Shown: positions 26,051-38,544 of the stretch, piece by piece
Numbering within the stretch: position 1 is the stretch's first letter
Layout: each line of letters begins with the position of its first letter
NCBI GenBank assembly: GCA_038380795.1
Contig: CM076259.1
Span: forward strand, 97,823,739-97,887,738
DNA length: 64,000 bases
From: Pyrocephalus nanus
Lineage: Eukaryota; Chordata; Aves; Passeriformes; Tyrannidae
Direction of reading: 5' to 3'
Notes under the pieces: generated by a model
Database searches by the model: none
Seen by the model: only the letters and a program-made list of their open reading frames with translations
Told to the model about the DNA's origin: nothing
Program-made: the position numbers and the translations under genes

Positions 26051-26557
26051 TCATAGAATCACAGAATAGTTTGGCTTAGAAGGGACCTGAGGTCCAACTC
26101 CCCTGACACAGAAGGTGGCACAGACACCTTCCAGTAGACTAGGTTGCTCAAAGCCCCACCCAACCTGACCTTGAGCAATTCCAGTGATGAGGCATCCACC
26201 ACTTGTCTGGGCAATCTGTTCAAGTGCCTTACCACCTTTAAAATGAAAAAAGTGATCCTTATATCTAATCTAAATCTATACTCTTTTAGCTTAAAATCAT
26301 TAGCCCTTGTCCCATCACAATAGGTGCTACTAAAATGTTTTGTCCCCATCTTTCTTATAAGCCATGTTTAAGTATTGAAAGGCTGCAATAAGATCTCCCC
26401 AGGACCTTCTCTTCTCCAGGCTGAACAACCTCAATTTGCTAAGTCTGTTTCATAAAGAGGTGTTCCAGTCCTCTGACTATTTTCATGGCCCTCCTCTGGA
26501 TCTGCTCCATCAGATCCACATTCTTCTTATATTGGGGGCCTCAGAGCTGGATGCAGC
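26051..26557 (-). mobile_element. CR1 LINE fragment, 3' end with ORF2 C-terminal region
   Basis: Minus-strand CR1. The 3' tip at left reads tcatagaatcacagaatagt. Then aagccccacccaacctgacc and ctgggcaatctgttcaagtg. The minus-strand peptide contains VVRHLNRLPRQVVDASSLEL, the usual last part of CR1 ORF2. Further right are cttctcttctccaggctgaa and gggcctcagagctggatgca. Frames are interrupted, so it is dead. Confidence 0.93.
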
Positions 26558-28842
26558 TTTGATTTTTGGACAAAACATGTTCTTATTAGTTAATAACATG
26601 AGAGTCCTATATAGGATGGAAGGGAGACCTAATGGCATGGCCAACATTTCTTCCCTGCATTCTTTCTAACTTTTCGCATCATTCTATATGTGATAAAAGG
26701 TGTATTAGATTCTGTCAGGAGATTTGGTTCTGTCTACAAATGCTTAAAAGACTGAATTTCACTTTGCATATATTCACAGAGATATTTCAGTTTCAGCTGA
26801 CTCCTATATGGTTATGTGCAAAACCAGAATTTCATAGCAAAACTTTTGTATATACAGTGGGAGCACAAGACGGAAACGTAGGTCAAAACCAAAAAAACTT
26901 AGCTGGGATTTCTCCTGTTTTTTTCACCCCCACCTTTTCATGGCATAGTGTACAGGAAAACTCCTGGACTGAAACAAATCCTCATCCATCATTTAGGAAA
27001 TGCAGAAGCTAAAGTGCTGTGGGAAAATGCAAAGGTCTGTTTTTTTCACTTGGATTTAACAACGGCTGGGATTTTCCTAGGAGATAAGCCAGTGCAAAAA
27101 AAATATACAGGGGAAATTTGGGACAGAGACACTGGAAAAAATAATTAAGGAGCACAGATCTATCAAGTATTGGGCAATGCAGTTTTACAGCTTGAGAGCT
27201 GGGAATGTCATTATTTCCTTAGAAGCCAATTATACCAAGGTAAATTATTTTTTAATTAATTCGTATATTTTTTCATAGAAGGGTAAGAAAATTCTAAAAA
27301 AAAAAAAAAAGAAGTTAAAGGGTACATTTAGAGTTTTCCAGTTGTTCAAAAAATGTTCTTCTTAGTCCAGAACTGGACACCACATATTTTATAAAGTAAA
27401 TGGATTGAAGGCAGCTTGTGTGTATTATGTGCTCTACAGTAGTCAAATATCTGTCAAAAAGAAGAAAAAAAGTACTTGAAGAAAAAAATACCTTTCTACT
27501 AAAGAAAATTAAGGCTCATATGTCATTGAAATTTATTAAAGCTGGGCTCAATGCCATGTTTTGCCTTGATCCTTCATATTCCGGTAAAAGATTGATTGTT
27601 TTTTTCCCAACAATTAAACTCCCCTGCTTTCTTACAATCATGCAGAATGATACCAGGTAGATTAGTAATAAATTGCTTACATTTTTTTCTGAGCATGAGG
27701 TCTGTTAGTTTTGTAACACTAAGCATTTTCTTTCTTTTCTCTGTCATGTATTTTTGGCTATGATAAGCCATAAGGAGCATGTCATGTACTTGCTGTATGG
27801 CAAATTTGCTATTCTTAAGGAAAACCACACTGCCTGTGTTGGAGGTAGAATTTGTGGATGAGGGCCACTAATCTGTGGCTTACCTTCAACTTTTTCTGGT
27901 CATTTCATACAAAGACAAAAATTTTGCATATTTCTATGAAAAACTGATATATTTTTCTTTGGGTGGAGAATAGAAAAAAGCCTCTGGCTGAAAAACCAGC
28001 AGTGTTGCATAGGGCGCAGTTGTATGTAATTAAATGAATGGATGAACAATATTTTTTTTCCCCTTGTGAAACACTACATGCCATAACCCTTTTACTCTTT
28101 AGCTTTATGCCCACTCTTCTTGTCTTCCACATCTTTTTTTCAGCATTTTCTCTGTTTCCCTGAAGTCCTCAGAGGAGATGACTCTTCTGAGCTGACTCCC
28201 ACGGCTGGTCAATGCAGCTGAGGTTGATGCAAGAGGGACAGAGGGACAGAAGAACCAAGAGCTGCAACTCAAGAGGGCAGTTTCAGCAGGTCCTAAAACA
28301 GGTGTTCAAGAGAAATGGCTGAATTCCCCTCTAAAGGCTTCTATCTTTCTTTTAAACAGGGACTGAAAGGTTAAGCCAGCCCCTTTTGAGGCATATAAGG
28401 ATGGTTCCCTCTTGGACTAAGCAGTATGGGCATAAATAACCTGTCCCAAACTGATGAAGCCTGCTACAGTAATTCATCTGGGCTTTAGCCAGTCTGAGAT
28501 ATAGAGATCTGGTTGTCATAGCAGTTGAGAAGAGCTTCAAAGCAGCTATTTCCCACTTAAACTTAAGCACAAATTCAGTCAAAGTATGAAGGCTTACAAA
28601 TTAATAATTCCCAGATGGCATGAGAGGACCTACTAACAAAATTCTTTTCTCTTCTTCCTTCACCTCTGTATTTTTAAGTTAAGCATGGATAGTCAGCTCA
28701 GACTGGACATCTAACTTTTAAACTGATACAGTTATGTCCATTTTTCATTCATATTTCTAGCTACAAGAAAGCCTGTGAGCTGATTTGGTGAATCCCATAT
28801 GCAGAGTGACAGTTGCATATCTCTCACAGACAAAATCCATGA
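26558..28842. other. Intergenic stretch, no gene seen
   Basis: AT-rich. Contains 15 consecutive A at 27296-27310. Frames of 75-126 codons (26632-27012 +, 27574-27828 -, 27905-28132 -) lack domain patterns. Confidence 0.6.
27296..27310. repeat. Poly(A) tract, 15 bases
   Basis: Fifteen consecutive A between attct and gaagttaaag. No retroposed body identified to its left. Confidence 0.9.
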
Positions 28843-29838
28843 TCATAGAATAATAGGATCATTTAGGTTAGAAAAGACCTCTAAGATCATAAAGTCCAAC
28901 CATTAACCTAGCTCCTCCATATTTACCATTAGACCCATGGCATCATGACCAGGTGTCACATCCACATGCCTTTTGAACACTTCCACAGATGATGATTTCA
29001 CCACCTTCCAGGGCAGCCTATTCCAATGCCTGATCATCCTTTCGGTAAAGAAATTTTTGCTAATATCTAATCTAAATCTCCCCTGGCACAACTTCAGGGT
29101 GTTTTCTCTTGTCCTGCCACTTGTCACTTGGGAGAAGAGATTGATCCTCACCTCCTACAAGCCCCTTTCAGGCAGCTGTAAAGAACAATAAGGTCTTCCC
29201 TGAACCTCCTTTTCTCCAGGCTAAAAAACCCTGTCTCTTAGCCACTCCTCACGAGAGGACCCTTCACCAGCTCCATTGCCCTTCTCTGCGCATTCTTCAG
29301 CACCTCAATGTCTTTCCTGTAGGGAAGGGCCCAAAACTGAACACAGGATTTGAGGTGTGGCCTGAGAACAGTGGGACAATCACTTCCTTAGTCCTGCTAT
29401 TTCTGGTACAGGCCAGGTCACCTGGGCACACTGGTGGCCCATGTTCAGTGGCTGTCAACCAGCACCCTCAGGTCCTTTCCTGCTAGGCCAACTTGTCAAC
29501 AACTCTTCCCCCAGCCTGTAGCTCTGCATGGGGTTGTTTTGACCAAAGTGCAGGACTCTGCAGTTTGCCTTGTTGAACCTCATACAATTGGCCTCAGCCC
29601 ATTGATCCAGCCTGTCCAGATCCCTATGCAGATCCTTCCAACCCTTCAGCAGATCAACACACCTGCCCGACCCAGTATTGTCTGCAAACTGACTGAGGGT
29701 GCCGTCAATCCCCTCATCCAAATAATTGACAAAAATACTAAACATGACTTTCCCCAAAACTGAGCCCTGGGGAACACCACTGACTGGTCTGTGGTGGGAG
29801 TCAAAAACCAGCTGTGGGGAGAACTCAGTGTTTTTCAA
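28843..29838 (-). mobile_element. CR1 LINE fragment, about 1 kb, with reverse-transcriptase relic
   Basis: The 3' tip at left reads tcatagaataataggatcat. The ORF2 C-terminal block includes cctattccaatgcctgatca. Further right is tgaacacaggatttgaggtg, then the reverse-transcriptase end (29455-29838). No full-length copy: the 5' boundary is near 29838, within the RT domain just upstream of the GVPQGS motif. No target-site duplication could be picked out by eye. Confidence 0.94.
29455..29838 (-). pseudogene. CR1 ORF2 reverse-transcriptase fragment
   Basis: A 127-codon open frame on the minus strand, part of the CR1 at 28843-29838. It keeps the RT motif [11 protein letters not shown] near residue 19, then [20 protein letters not shown]. 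The catalytic box that should read FADD is FADN here (plus-strand complement 29677-29688), so one of the two metal-binding aspartates is lost. After that come [19 protein letters not shown] and [20 protein letters not shown], standard CR1/jockey-type RT flank. The open frame is a remnant. The missing aspartate and absent palm N-terminus mean it cannot act. Not a host gene. Confidence 0.88.
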
Positions 29839-32837
29839 TACGTGCTGTCAAGCCTCAGTTACTACAGTCTTTTTGACCTCTGTCCCACTGATGGACAGGT
29901 AAGAAATTTCATGCCTTCCTGACATCAGTAGTTGCTGAAGTGGCTGTCCTCCTCTCCTGCTCTTCTCTGCAGCACCTTACATGTGTTGAGAAGTGTGGCA
30001 GTACATTGGGAAAGCATTGCTGTTCACACAGCTCACTCTCTGGCTGCTTTCTTCCAGTTAGTGCAGTTGTAAATGTCCTTATTATCTATGTACATATATA
30101 GAAGCTCAGTAAAGAAATTCCTTCACAGACCAAGTACTGAAGGACCAGGGGTGAAGGAGTGAGCTGCTTTATCTCACATTTCTTCAGAGCTGGAGGTACT
30201 TGATCTGTGGGAGCTTGAGCTGAACAAAGCTTCATGGAGATAAACTTCTGATCTTGCACAGGTTGGGATTGCTGGTTGAGAGACAGCAGATGCCTCTGGC
30301 TGGAAATTGCTATCCTAAAGACTATTTCAGCACCTCAGATCCTTATATTTCTGCCTACAAAGTCTCGCATATGAAACTTCTAAATCGTGTGCTAGTAAAG
30401 CAGACTTGTGTATAGACTGGGTACTGAAATTTTCATCCATGATTTGCTTTGTCTTGTGTAGTTTTTTAACAGCTCATTAAAGAAAAAAAATGTGGGGATA
30501 TCAGCTGTTTGTTTTTTTTTTTCTTTTTATTCCACAATTCAGATGGCTCCAAGACAATTAAAAGAAGATAGACAGAAAACTCCAAAAATTAACACTATTG
30601 TAAATGCTAATACATTGTTCAGTGAGTTGGACCATAAGCCTCATCTAGGCTCATGCATGTTCTGTTTCTAAAATGTACGTGTGAAAATATGCATGTATTC
30701 CTTCCCTCCTTAACCAAGACATTCACAGCACTGTCACTTTCATTAAAAATTCTCTTCTTCTTCCTTTGACCATTTTTTGACATAGTTCCCTTGAAATAAA
30801 GAAATAAGAAAAAAAATAGGGAAAGAGTACTGGTAAGGGCTCCTGTCCTGTCATCTGGGGATTATTAGTTTACAAACCCTCAACCTTTGACCTGGTATTT
30901 TTGCTGAAGTCTGAGTGAAGAACAAACTCCCTTTGAAGCTCTCCACATCATGTCCTGAGGAATGCAGGATCGCCAGCGCTTTGACTGTTGAAAGCCTGGA
31001 TGAGTTATTGTAGCAGGTTTCACTGGCTCAGGATGGGGGCAGGGCTCTTTCCTCTTATGAACAATTAGGAGGAATCCATCTCATCTAATTTTTTTTCCTC
31101 TGTAAAAGCTGCCTATCTATTCTCTGTATTCATCAAACCACCCTCCATAGAGACATGTAGGCACCCAGAGAGAACATTTCAGCTGACATGATAGGATGTG
31201 CCTGGAGGTGATTATTTCTCTCTGCTGAATGCAAAGGGAGACCATACAGATGAAGTCTGATCAGACAAAATCAGCCAAGAAAAGACTCCAGCTTATAGAT
31301 ACAATTTGAAAGAAGGCCAAAACCTTATTTCTTCAGTGTTTGCAAAAACTGTTATCCAGCACCGCCACACTCAGCAGTCCAGACAAAGCATTTGGGAATA
31401 AGAATACTGGTCCTTAAGAAATGTCTTTACCTACACATTTTTAGACAACTTTGGTATAAACCATTAAATATACAATCTTGAGGTTTTTTTTTCTTCTTGT
31501 TCCAAATAAAAAAAGAAGACTGAGGAATTCTAATTCCTGATAATTTGCAAAAAATTAGTGATGTCTTGGTAGTGTAAATGACATTGCCAACTTTCACAAT
31601 TTCTGACAGATCTCAAGAATTAACACTACTTACAATTGTCTTGAAATCATCCAATATGCAAGAATTTTTTTAAATAAGAGAAAATAGTATTTTAGTCATT
31701 ATGATTGCAGAGAAAAGGTAAAATATGCATATGACTGAAGTGCACTTTAAAATGTAATAAATGTTATAATAACTTGTATTATTTACATTGATGTGTTCAA
31801 TCTGTTCCATTCTATTTTGTTCTGTTCAGCTTTCTTCTATTTTACCTATTTAGATTAACACTCAGCCAGCAGGTAATGTGTACATGTTTTCTGAGCAGGG
31901 AATAAATTACTTAAGATCAAGATCACAAGCAGTGCATATGAAAGCAATCATGCATGGAGAAATAAATGCATTCCAGAGAAGATATGGAAGAGAAACAGCC
32001 ATTTCCCAGTTGCTTTACTGTGTATCCTAAATATGCTATTTCAAGGACCTTTCTTTTCCCAAAAACACATATATCAATAATCATATTTTTCAGATAAATG
32101 AGCATCATTCTTATCAGTTAGTGCAGAGGGATAAAAGGCACTGTGTAAAAAGAATTAGAACTGTTGTTTGGAATAACATTATATTTGTAGCTACTTTACT
32201 ACTGGAAAATTAAGAATTCGTACTTGGATTCATTCCTACTTTGAAAAAGGCCAAAATGGTTACCCTCTAACAAGGATGTAGCAAGTGTATCATACTCTTG
32301 AAAATTTGGAACTTACTGAGTTTGAAAGAAGAGTCTTTTTTTGAAAACAAAACAGTCCTGAGTACTTCCCCCTTATCCCTGCTTTGTTCTACAGGCAATC
32401 CTGGTTTTACGCTCAACAATACATGAAGTTAAAAGATGCAAGGGCAGTGGGGTATAGGAGCCATGTGAGGTGGGACCACCACAACCCTGGATCAGCCGAG
32501 AGTGAGGTGTGGTCGTGTGTGCACAGCTGGCCCCTGGGTTTCTCCCTCAAGCCTGGGATGTGAGGCAGCTCTTCTCTCATCACAGCCTTCCTCTTCAAGA
32601 GCTGTCAGGAATAATAAGGGTTCTAATTTGTAGCACAGGCTGAATGACAAATCATTATATGTTTTACCCAGGAAATATCCCCAAAACAGAAAGAAATTCA
32701 CTTTGTTGCACAAGACAACCTCACTAATGCACTGAGGCTGAAATGGAGACAGTGCTGTCAAATGTGCTAAAAGAGGGAAAAAGCTTAAAAGGCAGCACAA
32801 TTGGGAATACTAACAGAAATGATGCAGACGTCTCAGT

Positions 32838-32865
32838 CAGTCCCCCTTTTAATCAAGGGGGACTG
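32838..32865. repeat. Perfect 11-base inverted repeat (hairpin), 6-base loop
   Basis: CAGTCCCCCTT, loop ttaatc, AAGGGGGACTG: eleven paired bases, six of them G-C in an unbroken run or at the tip, in AT-rich surroundings. No U-run follows it and no longer stem extends it, so it is not a clear terminator or microRNA precursor. Confidence 0.8.
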
Positions 32866-35800
32866 GGAATAGTAGCAATGTTCCAGAGGCATAAAAACCC
32901 CTTGTCTACTAGGGTTTACTTGGTATTACCATATCTTTAATATAAAAGACAAACAAAACCTGAACAAAATGGTGACCTGTTGTGTTTGTTCTTTCTGGGC
33001 AAATGTGTAGTTTTTGTCAGAAAGGGGGAAAATAAAGGCCATAGCTTCAAAGACATAAGGTTTGGTAGTAGGTAACTTTAATGTATTGATTTTTCTTGAC
33101 CTTGACCTGCAACACAGTAGGTAGGAAGACTCTTAAGAGAGTCAAGAAGACTTTTCTATTTGAAAAATAATACTGCTTTTACCATTCATCCTGAAAAGTG
33201 GTGTATATTTTGTTTGAATGAGATTTGTTGTCTGGGATATGCCCTCTATCATGGCATTACCACCACTGCTTTAAAAAGATAAAAGATAGTCATGAAAGAC
33301 TCCTGTCTTTGTTTTAGCATCAAAAGAAGACTGATGGTGACTCTATGATATGGGTAATGTGGATGTGTTGTCTGGAATTGACTCTGGAACTGGGATTCAT
33401 CCTACCTGACTTGAAATGTCTGTCATTTAAAGCTACTCACCCATTCCTCTTTTCACAGTCAGAGAAAAGAAAGAGGCACTCATATCATTTGACTCATGTA
33501 GTATTCATAGAAACATACCTTGTGAAAGGAGGTACTTATTTCCAGATGAATTTCACCTGCTAACTCTTTGCTAGGTAATACAGCAAGATGGTGAACTCAG
33601 ATGTAAACATCTGCATCTGGTCAGATAAATCTGAGCATCCTGTTGACTGAATGTCTAGTGTAGTGTGGAAAAAAATGCACTGATGTCTACAAAAAGATGA
33701 AAGGGTTTTGAAGGTAACTGGAATTTTCAAATATACCTACCTCATTTAAGAGTACAAAAACCAAGTTACTGGAAAAGTCTTCCTTCTTGATATAAGGCAT
33801 TTCAATGTTTTTTAAAATGTCTTATTTTATCCAAGGTGTGGATCATGTAAAGAAGAAATGAATCAGTGGCTGTTGTGCCCCTGAATTGTTTATACAATTT
33901 TTCTTTTGGAAAGTACTCCTATTCTCCTACAGCTTTTCTTTTTTTCCTGACTTTTTGCTTGATAACCTTAATTTGTGATTTTTATCTCAACTTAAAGCCC
34001 AGAATCCAAATGGAGTAGACAAATGGTTGGTGTCACTGACAGGTCAGTGTTGCACACATTGCATATAAATTCTAAATGTGGAATATTTTTTCTGACATAC
34101 AGGGTGCAGTTGTGCTGTTGTGCCTGCCCTGAAAGTTTTGGACACAAATCCTGGTGCCCTTATTTGTTTTACAACACTTGTTACTGAACCACTTCTATCC
34201 TACACTGAGACTTCTTGCAACAGCAATTCACTGTTTTAGAATGTAATCTTCATTACCAAAAAGCACCTTACACAATTCCAAAGCAACTCCCAAGAGATTT
34301 AGGCTACTTCTTCTTCTCATCTCAATACAGTTCTGTTCACGTCTTCCCAATAAACATTTTATACTATTTCTTGCTTGATATCACTGTACTAAGAAACAAA
34401 TAAAAATCAATATGGACTAGTTAGAGCATAACTTTTAAAACAGTAATATTAAAGAGTTAAAAGCAATGTGCAAAGAGGAAAGCTTTTAAAGGAAAGGGGC
34501 CAGGTGAAAAAGAAATGCAGTGCATCATGCACAGAGAATGTGTTTATTGGAATAGTCCCAGGTCCAGATCAAAGATATTTCAATAGTGGCTGAAGTCCAT
34601 AAAGTGTTTTCAGTGCCATAAATGTTTCACAAATCCATGCAGGGACATCTAGGATGTTCTTTTTAGTATCATATTAAAAGAGGGAAAAAAATACAAAAAA
34701 CCAACACAGACCAGAAGTTGTTAAACCTCTGATCAAGATTTCCTATGTTCTATAAAATACTTAAAGGCAGTTGTTTCAAGTACAAATTCTGATGTGAAGG
34801 AAAAAAGGAAAAAGAAAAGTTGGAATAAATGCTGTCTGCTGAACAGCAGCCAAAAGCTGCAGGAGGAGACTTGGTATCAGAATCATGAGCAATGTCACAT
34901 GGGTGCACAGCAGATCAAGGGAAAAACTCTGCCAAAGAGAACGCCAAGTCTCAGACACAGGGTCTTGCTTCAGAGAAGAGAAAGGAGTCCAAAGCAAGAA
35001 CCTGGGAATGCTGAAAAGGGCATGGATAAGGCCTTACCAGCTGTGTTGATTTTGGCTGTGTGTATAAACGATAACTAGAAATTAATAAACCTGTCAAAAG
35101 AAAGGATGGGGAAGACAAACAGAAAAAGTCTGCTGTCATGGTTTATACTAAGCTGCTAAGGTCATTTTGGACTACTGGAATCAAATGTTAGGGAAGGGAG
35201 ATTTATTTCTCAAATATTACTGCTTTAGCAATGGGCAAAAACATGGACAAACAACACAGATTAATGGAAATGACAGTGCTCTATCACTGCAAAGCATGAC
35301 AGCATAGGAGATCGTCCTCATTCAGGTATATTCATCCTACTCCCTGGTACCTCCAGCATGGCCAAAGCTTGGATCTGGGCTAGAGAAACTAATTTTTGCA
35401 ACTGTCTTGTAAATCATGTTAAATATCACTGTCCACAGATGCACAACAGACACGAACAACCCGAAGGAATGTAAGCATCGCTACAATGGTTTTACTGTAT
35501 TTTTGCAAGGTAACTTTCCCATTTCTCATCCTCTCTTGTCTTTAATCACTTACTCTTGTTCTTAGTATCAGAATTGAAGTATTTTTTGCATTGGAATTTT
35601 ATCAATTGATCATACCAAAATTATTTCTTGGCCCAAACATCTCTGTGGTACTTGGTGTCTACTGAAAGACATGTGACTGAAATAAAGAGGGTGAAGTTAA
35701 GGCCAGATAAATTATTTCACACACAAGACAAAATCAGTGTGATTAAAAGCATCCAAACACTGCATCCTGTGCCCTTTGGAAGTCCATCTATTACCTCTGC

Positions 35801-38523
35801 ATCTCCTAGCCTTTTAAAATTAAAAAGGAATAATACATTGTTTACTTTTTGTACTGTTTTTGTGATTCTGCTAATAATTTACAATAGTTCATTGAAAGAA
35901 AATATTATTTGCATTTTGATATATTAATTACCTATCTGGAACTCAGCTTGCTATGATTCAGCCTGAAGATGTGGGTCTCTGAAAAACAGCTGTTTGGGCA
36001 GTAAGGTCAATGAAAGGTATTTTTGCCCTCTATTTTTTATATGCCTTCTTTGCTTTCTGGATGGCAAGCATGTATGCCAAAACAAACCTCATAGGCTTAT
36101 CAATGAAAGTCTCTTCAGGTTTACCCAACTCTTTTTAATGGAGCTCATGCAAAAATTTGGTGTTCTGAAGCACCATTTTTCTCCAACTGCTTGGTCTATT
36201 TCCAATAGGCCTGTGGCAGGGGAACAACATCAGGACCTGTATTTACATGTTTCCTCATGTCAGTGTTTATACAGAGCGTCAGAGTTGGTTAGAAATTAAT
36301 GTCTTTAACACCAGAACACATTCCTTGAGTCTGTGCCTTTCCATTAATAAAAACTGAGCATCTTCACAAGTACTGTACCTTTGAGTGAGATTCCTCTCTC
36401 CTGACTCTGGAAAGTGACAATGAACGTGTGTTCAAAATATTGAATTGTCTTAAGCTTCATTTACAGCTGATGGAGAAATCATCTAGGATGTGGTTCATCC
36501 AGCTTATTTGAGATTTTACAAAATGCTGAATTGCACTTAGAAGAACATCGTTCTTTCTACTGACTGCAAAGTAAATCTAGAATGTTTACCTGAGGTGTAA
36601 TTACTTAGTGCTACAGCTTGTATAACAAAAAGAGGGAGAGAGGTGCAGTGCTGGAATAATGCCTTCTAATATAAAGGCCAGTACTGGTACTTCAGGCCTG
36701 ATAACTAATATTTCTGACTGTGATTCTTATATATAGAGTTTGGTATTTCTGCTGCCTCTTTGTAACTTGTTTATTGAGTCACTTGTAAGAACTTACTAAT
36801 TGCAGTCCCTCGTCCTCTGACAACTGTTGGCCCAATTGTCCAAAACTGTAGGGTCTGATTCACGACCTTTCTTGACCTCTCATTAGGATTAGAGCTGGGC
36901 TCCAGTTTATCACCAACAGCCTGAAACAATTTTAATCAGTGTTGACTCCCAGAGCCAAGCAAGCAACCCTAGTAAAATTAATGACATGGTAACCCTGTAA
37001 GAGCAGGCAAGACTGACTGATGGGGAAGCTACCTGATGGCAGCAGAGTCTTGGCAAATCAGACACACTCAGGTGTCTTGTCAACTTTGCACTCACTTTAT
37101 TTTCCCTCATGAGCCACCAGAAATAGACACTTCTGCTTCATTCCACCTAGCACTCACTTCCTCAGGGTGAACAACTGCTCAGAGCAATCAAGTCCTATTA
37201 TTCTCAAAGGATCATATAGGAATTATGCAGCTATGCCAAAGCCATGCAATTCTGACAATTTGAAAGAACAATCTAGAAGAGAGTGAGACACAGAGAAAAT
37301 GCTGCTAAATGGAAGGTAAAATTTTCCTCAAGCTATTTCCACAAGAAATACAGATCAACAACATTTTTAATCTGTATATTTTTAGAAGCTGAATGTTGAT
37401 TATTTATGTCTGTTGAAAGTTCATATTAAAAATAGTATATCTGGTCCTGGAGAATGTTTGTAAAAAATCTGAGGTAGCTGTGGTGTCTTTGGAGAACTGC
37501 ATTTGAACACTCCATGTTCTTCTACTCCTCAACTGGTCAAGGTTATTTTTCTGTAAAGCACATAACAGCAAAGGATTCCTTTTCTCTTGAGAAGTAAGAA
37601 AATGAAGGATCATGTAAATTAATCTGATAAAGAAGCAAAATTAGGGTGAAAATTATTCTGAAGTGTTATTTAAAAAAAAATTAATTGAAAAGTTTTTTTT
37701 CATGAAAAGCAAAAATCTGTTCTTACATAGCTCTGTTTTGCAATCATTTGGAAACATTAGGCCTACAGATCCCATGCACATACAGCCCACACTTGCTTGC
37801 TCTGTCTTGTCTTCCATGGTTCAGTATTCCATCTCACGGTATCCCATCAGACAAAAGAGGTCATTTTCAAAGGAGTATTCCTAAAGACTGGAGTTCATTA
37901 ACTCTCGGAATAGGGTTGGGTTAACTCCACTGAAACTAGCGGAAAAAATGCCTCACATGTTACTCTTGCTTATTCTGAGCCTTCAATATCTAAATCCCCA
38001 GCACATACTGGATGTTGGAAGTTCATGTATCGGCTGACGGTAAGTGCCATTGATTGGAGAATTCCTCTGGTTAGCATCAGGGACAAAGCTGGTGGTCTCT
38101 GGTTTTCTCTAGTTTTATTCATTTAGCTGGTCAGGAAAGCTATTTCAATGTTAGGGAAAAATACACAGAAAGGGGACAGAGGCCTTTGTGCTATACCGAT
38201 TTCAAACCCTGAGGGAACAACCAAATAGGCTGCAGGGGACCTTTGAAAGGGTGCAATTTATTGTGTACTTTTCAGAGTTTCCAAACAGGGGACTGACTCC
38301 ATGGTAAACTAGGGGTGAGCTGCAAAAGTAGCTCAGAGCAAAAGCATCTTATGTTTCTTATCAAACACTTCAAGGTTATCACAAAGAGCCTCACACATTT
38401 GTGCTGTGGGGCTCCATTAAGTGAGATTCCTTCCCCAACAATCCATGCTGCCTACAAGTTTCTCTCAACAGCTTTTTGTCTGACATTCTAGGTAATTGCA
38501 CATGACCTATAATTTGAGAGTTC

Positions 38524-38544
38524 TTTTATTTATTTATTTATTTT
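38524..38544. repeat. TTTA tetranucleotide microsatellite
   Basis: About five TTTA units (ttttatttatttatttattt). Confidence 0.85.

Noticed and set aside
29434..29763. 109-codon + frame
   Set aside because: Antisense shadow of the CR1 reverse-transcriptase relic on the minus strand.
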